DNA from: Sutterella sp.
Lineage (GTDB): Bacteria; Pseudomonadota; Gammaproteobacteria; Burkholderiales; Burkholderiaceae_F
Reading direction: 5' to 3'
NCBI GenBank assembly: GCA_019410445.1
Contig: DXSO01000056.1
Span: forward strand, 1 to 9,995
DNA: 9,995 bases
Under the pieces are notes generated by a model. It was not told where the DNA came from, did not search any database, and worked only from the letters and a program-made list of their open reading frames with translations. Shown piece by piece: positions 5,392-9,995 of the stretch. Position 1 is the first letter of the stretch, and each line of letters opens with the position of its first letter. The position numbers were made by a program, and so were the translations under genes.

Positions 5392-6381
5392 TTAATGGAA
5401 ATCACCCATTTCCGCTTTACCCTTCAGTGACTCGGGCAGCTGCAGTCCCAGAGCCTTCAACACCGGTTCATTGACCTTGACCTTGAACTGCGTTTGGTAC
5501 TGAATCGGCATATCCGCCGGCTTGGCTTTGCCCTCAAGAATGTCAGCTCCCATATTGCCGGCAATCTTGCCAAGCTCGTAGTAATCCACCCCGACGGTTG
5601 CCAAACCACCGCCCTGCAACGGTCCTTCCTCACCGGTAATCACGGGCACCTTGGCCGGTGTCGTAATCTTGGTAAGAACCGGCATAGCCGAGGCGATAAT
5701 ATTGTCGGTCGGCACATAAAGCGCGTCAATTTTGCCGACCATGCCCTGGGCAACCTGCTGAACATCATTGACGCTTGAGACCGTCCCTTCAACGAGCTTG
5801 ACGTTATACCGAGTCAGTTCCTTTTTAAGAATCTCAACTTGGAACTGAGAATTGATTTCGGAACTGTTGTAAATCGTGCCGATCGTTTTTGCCTGCGGTA
5901 CGAACTGCATGATCAAATCAAGCTGCTGACCGATCGGGTTCAGATCGGAAGAGCCGGTGACGTTGGTGCCGGGCTTGTCTTTGGATACCACAAGTTTTGC
6001 CGCTTCATAGTCAGTCACGGCGGTGGCCACGATCGGCGTTTGCTTGGTGGCGTTGGCCATTGTCTGAGCCGCAGGAGTGGCCACTGCAAAAATCAGCGGA
6101 TACTCCTGAGAAACAAAACGCTGAGCAATATTGGCAAGATTGGACTGATCGGCCTGCGCATTCTGCACGTCAAACGCCACCTTGAGTCCGCGAGCCTTCA
6201 TGGCATCCTGAATACCACGACTGGCAGCATCCAGTGCAGGGTGCTCCACCAACTGCACGAGACCCACCGTTTTTTGTCCGTCCTCACCCTTGGCAGCCTC
6301 TGGTGCTTTGGCCTTGTCCTCTCCTCCGCAACCGACGAGAATTGCTGCGGCTGTCAATCCGATCAGAGCTTGTTTGATCAT
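5392..6381 (-). CDS. ABC importer substrate-binding lipoprotein (TrpX-like, ABC_sub_bind family)
   Basis: A 329-residue precursor. The N-terminus is a lipoprotein signal ending in LVGC (15-18), so the mature protein would be anchored through C18, with a charged Lys/Glu/Ala-rich linker (about 19-38) before the domain. The rest matches the ABC_sub_bind family: VGLVQLVEHPALDAASRG, an AQADQSNLANIAQRF segment, PIVATAVTDYEAAKLV, TIGTIYNSSEINS and YVPTDNIIASAM. Characterised relatives bind aromatic amino acids, but the family is broad. I chose the ATG at 6381, because AAAAGGG ends directly against the upstream ATG (6387) and is correctly placed six bases before the second one. It is the first gene of the transporter operon, followed by a terminator and then permease and ATPase. 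Confidence 0.9.
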   Translation of the reverse strand: MIKQALIGLTAAAILVGCGGEDKAKAPEAAKGEDGQKTVGLVQLVEHPALDAASRGIQDAMKARGLKVAFDVQNAQADQSNLANIAQRFVSQEYPLIFAVATPAAQTMANATKQTPIVATAVTDYEAAKLVVSKDKPGTNVTGSSDLNPIGQQLDLIMQFVPQAKTIGTIYNSSEINSQFQVEILKKELTRYNVKLVEGTVSSVNDVQQVAQGMVGKIDALYVPTDNIIASAMPVLTKITTPAKVPVITGEEGPLQGGGLATVGVDYYELGKIAGNMGADILEGKAKPADMPIQYQTQFKVKVNEPVLKALGLQLPESLKGKAEMGDFH

Positions 6382-6408
6382 TGTCATCCCTTTTGTTATC
6401 TGTGATTT

Positions 6409-6433
6409 CCGTACAACCGAAGGCTGTGTACGG
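6409..6433. repeat. Inverted repeat upstream of the binding-protein gene, possible operator
   Basis: CCGTACA (6409-6415) and TGTACGG (6427-6433) form a perfect 7-bp dyad with 11 bases between. It lies about 28 bases upstream of the start codon on the minus strand. No T-run follows, so it is not a terminator. It could be a repressor site or a 5'-UTR hairpin of the transporter mRNA. Confidence 0.5.
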
Positions 6434-6508
6434 GCTCTTTGCTTATCTTACCGAGAGTAAAGCCTTCTTTCACATCAACTTTGTCCGAAAACAAGTCGAC
6501 AACTTCGC

Positions 6509-7261
6509 TTAAGACTGAGAATCCTCGTTCGGAATGCGATGCGTCAATGCTCGCAGTCTCACAATCGTCGCACCAGCGCCACCGTCGTTTTCACGCGGTT
6601 CACAGAATGCAACGACTTCATCTCGCTGCTTTAACCACCGACGAACAACTTCTCGCAATACGCCGATACGTCCCGGCGTACCGTTTCCTTTTCCGTGAAT
6701 GATTCGCACACAGAACATCTCCTGTTTACGGGCATTTTTCAGAAATTCCGCCACAGCCTGGCGCGCATCATCAACCGTCATTCCATGAAGATCGATCTGA
6801 GCCCGCACCGACCAACGACCTCGGCGCAAATCTCGGGGAACATCAGGACCGATGCCGGGACGTCGAAAACTTTTGCCGTCTTCGCTTTCGAGGAATTCAA
6901 TGCTGTCGAGATCATCGCTCATGCTTTCCTCGAGCACTTTCCTGTTATCTGCCAGAGTCTGCACCGGAATCGGCCTGAGCTTTTTTTTATGCTGTACGCG
7001 CTCCGCATCGCCAATCGGCTTGACACCGGCTTTGCGCATCGCACTTGCAAAGTCAATGTCTTTTTCTGCAATACGCGGCTTAATTTTCACTCCGGCCATC
7101 GCTTTAACGCCGGTTTGGTTCATGACCTCCAGAAACACATTGGTTTCTCTTGCTATATGCTCGTTTGCTTTTTCCTTAGCTTCGCGCTCGGCCTGCTGCG
7201 CGCGCGCTGCCGTCTTCAGTTTATCCGCCAGCGGAGCCAGCGCTTCAAATCCATTTGCCAT
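6509..7261 (-). CDS. Smr/MutS-family (Smr-domain) DNA endonuclease-like protein
   Basis: A 250-residue soluble protein. Residues 10-60 are rich in Lys/Glu/Ala and probably helical or coiled-coil. The C-terminal Smr domain (about 153-240) shows DLHGMT (157-162), IIHGKGNG (187-194), GVLR (200-203) and AFCEPRENDGGAGAT (218-232). This is the stand-alone Smr type found in proteobacteria (SmrA/SmrB/YdaL-like), whose members nick DNA or cleave RNA; the DLHG and HGKG residues are the conserved core. I placed the start at 7261 (MANGFEALAP), which matches family N-termini. The open frame extends to 7327, but that would put the start beside the T-tract of the preceding terminator. No clear Shine-Dalgarno is seen before 7261, so the start is tentative. 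It is unrelated to the SMR exporter at 3118 despite the similar name. Confidence 0.85.
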   Translation of the reverse strand: MANGFEALAPLADKLKTAARAQQAEREAKEKANEHIARETNVFLEVMNQTGVKAMAGVKIKPRIAEKDIDFASAMRKAGVKPIGDAERVQHKKKLRPIPVQTLADNRKVLEESMSDDLDSIEFLESEDGKSFRRPGIGPDVPRDLRRGRWSVRAQIDLHGMTVDDARQAVAEFLKNARKQEMFCVRIIHGKGNGTPGRIGVLREVVRRWLKQRDEVVAFCEPRENDGGAGATIVRLRALTHRIPNEDSQS

Positions 7262-7325
7262 TTTTAACGCATCCAATTTTTCGCTCACATCGCGTCTGCC
7301 GAGGATACCACCGTACGGGGCATAC

Positions 7326-7358
7326 AAAAAGAGCTGCCCCGGTCAATTAAGGCAGCTC
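7326..7358 (-). terminator. Terminator of the PagP-fusion gene
   Basis: GAGCTGCC (7331-7338) and GGCAGCTC (7351-7358) form a perfect 8-bp stem with a 12-base loop, followed by five T on the minus strand. It sits 23 bases after the stop codon of the outer-membrane gene and separates it from the Smr gene. Confidence 0.82.
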
Positions 7359-7381
7359 CGAGTACTCTAGAAGTCAGCGGT

Positions 7382-8506
7382 CTAGAAAGCCAACCCCGCA
7401 CCGATATACATATGCGCAGGAGACGGGCGGAACATCACGTCGCCGTCCGGCGCCACGTTGTGATAGCGCGGATACGACAAATTAATGCCGGCCAAAATAC
7501 GAGTGTGTTCCGTCACAGCCCAGGTACCGCCAAGCTGCACAACCGGAAAAACGGAGTCTTCGGAAATGCCGCCGCCCTTTTGTTCCCACTTACCGTAACC
7601 GACGCCCAATCCAGCATGCATGCGTAACGACTCGTTGAGATTGATGTGATACTGCAGTGCTGCGGAGTAGGTGCTGTGTTCAAAAGTCTTGTCCTTAACA
7701 CCTCGGTTCTTTGTGTCGTGTTCGCTGTCGGTGTAGTTAAAGTCCAGCGCCCAGTTTGTTGCCACAAAATAACGCAGCCCGAGCATGTACCCCGGATCCG
7801 AAGTCACCGAATAGCCCTGCTCAGTGGCCGAATCCGTTTTTTCTCTCATCCAGGCGCCGTAAAGCTCAAACCGATTGGCAAAAGGTGAGCCTTCAAAAGT
7901 CGGCAGCAGTCGATTTTCAAGACTGTCGGTGGCTACCGTTCCGTAGAAAAAGAAGACGTTCGTAAACGGAATGTAGGTCATATAGACGCCGACATCGTCC
8001 GTACCGGCCTTGACTACCGGAAGCGGCAAAGGAATCGGCAGCCAGTGGTAGTCTTCGCGGAACGTCACGCCAAGCAAATAACCAGCGCCAACGTGATATT
8101 TCTGACTTACCGGCCATCGTGCAACCCAACTGTAGCCAAATGTGGGTTCCGGGTAATAGTGCGAATCGGAAAAAATCAGACCAAAAAGCATGCGCTCGTT
8201 TCCGCGTTCATCAATCATGGTTCGCACCACACCACCGCCGAAAGGCAGCGCGTTTTCTTCAGAACGATTGTCGTAGTCAAACGCCGGATGCTCAGTCCAA
8301 ATACCAAAGGCAATCGCATCACGCCCCTTATCCATGATTTCGCGGAAACCTTCGGCTTGGGCAGAGAAAAAACCATTGGCGTTCGAACTTAGTCCGCCAG
8401 GAAGAGTCGAGGCAACATCCTCTAGAAATCCGGCTTGAGTTCCGCTCGCAAAAAGAGAGCATGCGCAAGCACAAGCCAAAGCGACGTGAGTTTGCTTTTT
8501 GGTCAT
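7382..8506 (-). CDS. PagP-like lipid A acyltransferase domain fused to a second outer-membrane beta-barrel
   Basis: A 374-residue outer-membrane protein, about twice the length of PagP (about 186). Residues 1-25 form a signal peptide (cleavage after TQA). Residues about 50-193 resemble PagP, which moves an acyl chain, palmitate in E. coli, from phospholipid to lipid A. The matches are TEHPAFDYD (71-79) to TWHARFAYD, FSDSHYYPEPTFGYSW (112-127) to the DSWNKWEPIAGYGW region, and LPIPLPLP then MTYIP (176-180). The predicted active residues H73, D114 and S115 correspond to H33, D76 and S77 of mature E. coli PagP. The position equal to Gly88, the acyl-length ruler, is S126. Residues about 205-374 hold roughly eight amphipathic strands with polar turns, OmpW/OmpA-like, ending in AGLAF, a good C-terminal barrel signal. 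No clear ribosome binding site precedes the ATG. The alignment is from memory. Confidence 0.8.
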   Translation of the reverse strand: MTKKQTHVALACACACSLFASGTQAGFLEDVASTLPGGLSSNANGFFSAQAEGFREIMDKGRDAIAFGIWTEHPAFDYDNRSEENALPFGGGVVRTMIDERGNERMLFGLIFSDSHYYPEPTFGYSWVARWPVSQKYHVGAGYLLGVTFREDYHWLPIPLPLPVVKAGTDDVGVYMTYIPFTNVFFFYGTVATDSLENRLLPTFEGSPFANRFELYGAWMREKTDSATEQGYSVTSDPGYMLGLRYFVATNWALDFNYTDSEHDTKNRGVKDKTFEHSTYSAALQYHINLNESLRMHAGLGVGYGKWEQKGGGISEDSVFPVVQLGGTWAVTEHTRILAGINLSYPRYHNVAPDGDVMFRPSPAHMYIGAGLAF

Positions 8507-8785
8507 ATCGGGAAATAGGTCGAATTGAATGAATGTTGACGACGAATGCGTGCCAAACGTTCTGATTTCATGAAAAAAGCAACAACACGCAGTTCGCGCA
8601 TACGCGGAATTTTGATTTTAAAGTACGCAAGAGTCCTGCTAAAACCGAGTACGCCCTTTTTCCATCAAAAAATACTGCATACGAGGGCTGAACGACAGAA
8701 AAACTTCTTTCTTTAAGAAAATTCACTGACCTTTGATCAAAGCAATAGCCTGCAGCAACTCGACATCCTGTCAAAAACGCTACCC
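8507..8785. other. Intergenic region between trxB terminator and the PagP-fusion gene
   Basis: I see no convincing gene in these 279 bases. On the minus strand TTGGCA followed 17 bases later by TTCATT, about 50 bases before the PagP-fusion start, is a weak promoter candidate. A 12-base palindrome, CTTTGATCAAAG, lies at 8731-8742. The region is otherwise AT-rich. Its size leaves room for a regulated promoter. Confidence 0.5.
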
Positions 8786-8844
8786 AGTAAAAATCGAAAA
8801 CCGGACTTGCCGCACCGCCCCGTCTGGCGGCCGCTCGTCCGGTT
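8786..8844 (-). terminator. Terminator of trxB
   Basis: AACCGGAC (8799-8806) and GTCCGGTT (8837-8844) form a perfect outer stem of 8 bp. Inside it a second GC-rich stem (GCCGCC with GGCGGT on the minus strand) can form. On the minus strand it is followed by TTCGATTTTT. The plus strand has A/T runs on both sides, so it may work in both directions. Confidence 0.75.
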
Positions 8845-8870
8845 CTCAAAAAAATTCCTGCTTACCCAGT

Positions 8871-9821
8871 TTAGGCTTGTTTTTCGAGATAGCGTTGAGC
8901 ATCCAATGCTGCCATGCATCCAGAACCCGCACTGGTTACGGCCTGTCTATAGATTGCATCCGCGCAATCACCAGCCGCAAAAACACCTTCAATATTCGTA
9001 GCCGTTGCCGCAGAACCCGCCTTGTCCGTGACGATATAGCCGCCCTGCGTATTGAGCTCATCGGCAAACACCTTCGTGTTGGGTGTGTGTCCGATGGCAA
9101 TGAAGACGCCGTCAACAGCCAACTGTTCGTCGGATCCGCCCTCCACATTCTTGAGCATCAAGCCTGTGACACCCTTGTCATCGCCGAGCACTTCACGCAC
9201 TTCAAATGGAGTATGCAAAACGATTTTGCCTTCCTGAACCACACTCATGAGCTTATCGACCATGATGGGTTCGGCTCGGAAGGTGTCTCGGCGGTGCACA
9301 AGATGCACAACACTGGCAATCTGCGACAAATAGAGCGCTTCTTCAAGAGCTGCGTTTCCGCCGCCGACAACGGCTACAGGCTTGCCGCGATAGAAGAAAC
9401 CGTCACAAGTAGCGCATCCAGAAACACCGCGTCCCTTGTACTTAGTCTCACTTTCCAAACCGAGATATTTGGCACTTGCTCCCGTAGCAATGATGAGCGC
9501 GTCGCAGGTGTAGCTGCCCATATCACCTTCCAAACGGATCGGCTTTTCTTTGAGATGCGCCGTATGGATAACGTCAAAAACAATCTTGGTGTCAAACCGC
9601 TCGGCCTGCTCGAGAAGATTCTGCATCAGCTGCGGACCCTCAATTCCGTTGACAGCTCCCGGCCAGTTATCGACTTCAGTCGTGGTCATAAGTTGTCCGC
9701 CCTGCTCCATACCGGTAATCAGCAGCGGCTTGAGATTGGCACGTGCGGCGTAGATAGCTGCGGTGTATCCAGCCGGACCGGACCCGATGACGATAACAGG
9801 GGCGTGAACATTCTCGCTCAT
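8871..9821 (-). CDS. trxB: Thioredoxin-disulfide reductase
   Basis: A 316-residue cytoplasmic flavoenzyme that uses NADPH to reduce thioredoxin; E. coli TrxB has about 321 residues. It shows the FAD-binding GSGPAGYTAAIYAARA (13-28), the redox-active pair CATC (C136 and C139), the NADPH fold VGGGNAALEEALYLS (152-166) with the HRRDTFRA NADPH-specificity stretch (176-183), the family IAIGHTPNT (241-249) and the second FAD motif FAAGDC (281-286). I chose the ATG at 9821 because AAAGGA precedes it at good distance and the protein then begins MSENVHAPVIVIG as in relatives; an in-frame ATG at 9866 lacks support. It is the first gene of a same-strand series with the PagP-fusion and Smr genes, but a terminator follows it. 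Confidence 0.97.
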   Translation of the reverse strand: MSENVHAPVIVIGSGPAGYTAAIYAARANLKPLLITGMEQGGQLMTTTEVDNWPGAVNGIEGPQLMQNLLEQAERFDTKIVFDVIHTAHLKEKPIRLEGDMGSYTCDALIIATGASAKYLGLESETKYKGRGVSGCATCDGFFYRGKPVAVVGGGNAALEEALYLSQIASVVHLVHRRDTFRAEPIMVDKLMSVVQEGKIVLHTPFEVREVLGDDKGVTGLMLKNVEGGSDEQLAVDGVFIAIGHTPNTKVFADELNTQGGYIVTDKAGSAATATNIEGVFAAGDCADAIYRQAVTSAGSGCMAALDAQRYLEKQA

Positions 9822-9899
9822 GATTTTTCCTTTCAATTGCTCAATTCGAACCATGGCGCCGAGCACCGAAGGTTCACTTCAAATGACTGTGTTTAATGG

Positions 9900-9928
9900 A
9901 TTATAGGAAGCACCGGCGATGAAGTTAT
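9900..9928 (-). promoter_or_regulatory. Candidate promoter of trxB
   Basis: There is a perfect TATAAT on the minus strand at 9900-9905, about 80 bases upstream of the trxB start. The -35 position (ATAACT, 9923-9928) is a poor match. A 6-bp inverted repeat (CTTTAG 9943-9948, CTAAAG 9956-9961) lies upstream. The rest of the right edge (to 9995) shows no coding start I can support. Confidence 0.5.
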
Positions 9929-9995
9929 GACAAAACTTTGCACTTTAGTCTGCATCTAAAGCACTCATAGATTTCACCGCCTCAGGCAATTGAAT

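Noticed and set aside
6409..6433. Reading the dyad as the terminator of the Smr gene
   Set aside because: No T-run follows on the minus strand, and the stem is only seven pairs.
8731..8742. CTTTGATCAAAG palindrome as an operator
   Set aside because: A single short palindrome in AT-rich sequence; without conservation it is not enough for a call.
8568..8849. Minus-strand open frame of 93 codons between trxB and the PagP-fusion gene
   Set aside because: It begins inside the trxB terminator, has no ribosome binding site and shows no recognisable domain.
8733..9896. Plus-strand open frame of 387 codons
   Set aside because: It is antisense to trxB, which is certain by motif content; its own translation has no domain signature.

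Overview
The window looks like the chromosome of a Gram-negative betaproteobacterium, most likely a Burkholderiales gut commensal of the Sutterella/Parasutterella type. The evidence is the protein style, the thioredoxin reductase and Smr-domain genes close together, outer-membrane beta-barrel sequences, a twin-arginine exported protein and amino-acid/peptide-type transport genes. The genus is an inference. No insertion sequence, phage gene or CRISPR array is visible.

Left part (1-2852). The 5' end of an M20-family amidohydrolase gene leaves the window on the minus strand. Divergent from it lies a two-gene membrane operon, yjiH-yjiG, with overlapping genes and a clear terminator. The same pair is linked to a peptidase gene in Escherichia coli, so a hydrolase plus a transporter for its substrate or product is plausible. 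Next is a monocistronic gene for a Tat-exported DUF362 protein that lacks the usual ferredoxin segment, with its own terminator.

Middle (2876-6381, all minus strand). tRNA-Arg(ACG) has its own promoter and terminator. Upstream of it is a gdx/sugE-type small multidrug resistance exporter gene, preceded by a guanidine-II (mini-ykkC) riboswitch: two short hairpins with identical ACGA loops, the second nested inside a terminator-like hairpin. Upstream again is a three-gene ABC importer operon: lipoprotein substrate-binding protein, permease, ATPase. It belongs to the TrpXYZ-like family, and a terminator hairpin sits between the binding-protein and permease genes.

Right part (6509-9821, all minus strand). 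In transcription order: trxB (thioredoxin reductase), an unusual outer-membrane gene, and an Smr-domain nuclease gene. The outer-membrane gene encodes a PagP-like lipid A acyltransferase domain with its predicted His-Asp-Ser active residues intact, fused to a second predicted eight-stranded beta-barrel. trxB and the outer-membrane gene each end in a hairpin terminator. This fused PagP protein and the guanidine-II riboswitch with a nested terminator are the most interesting items.
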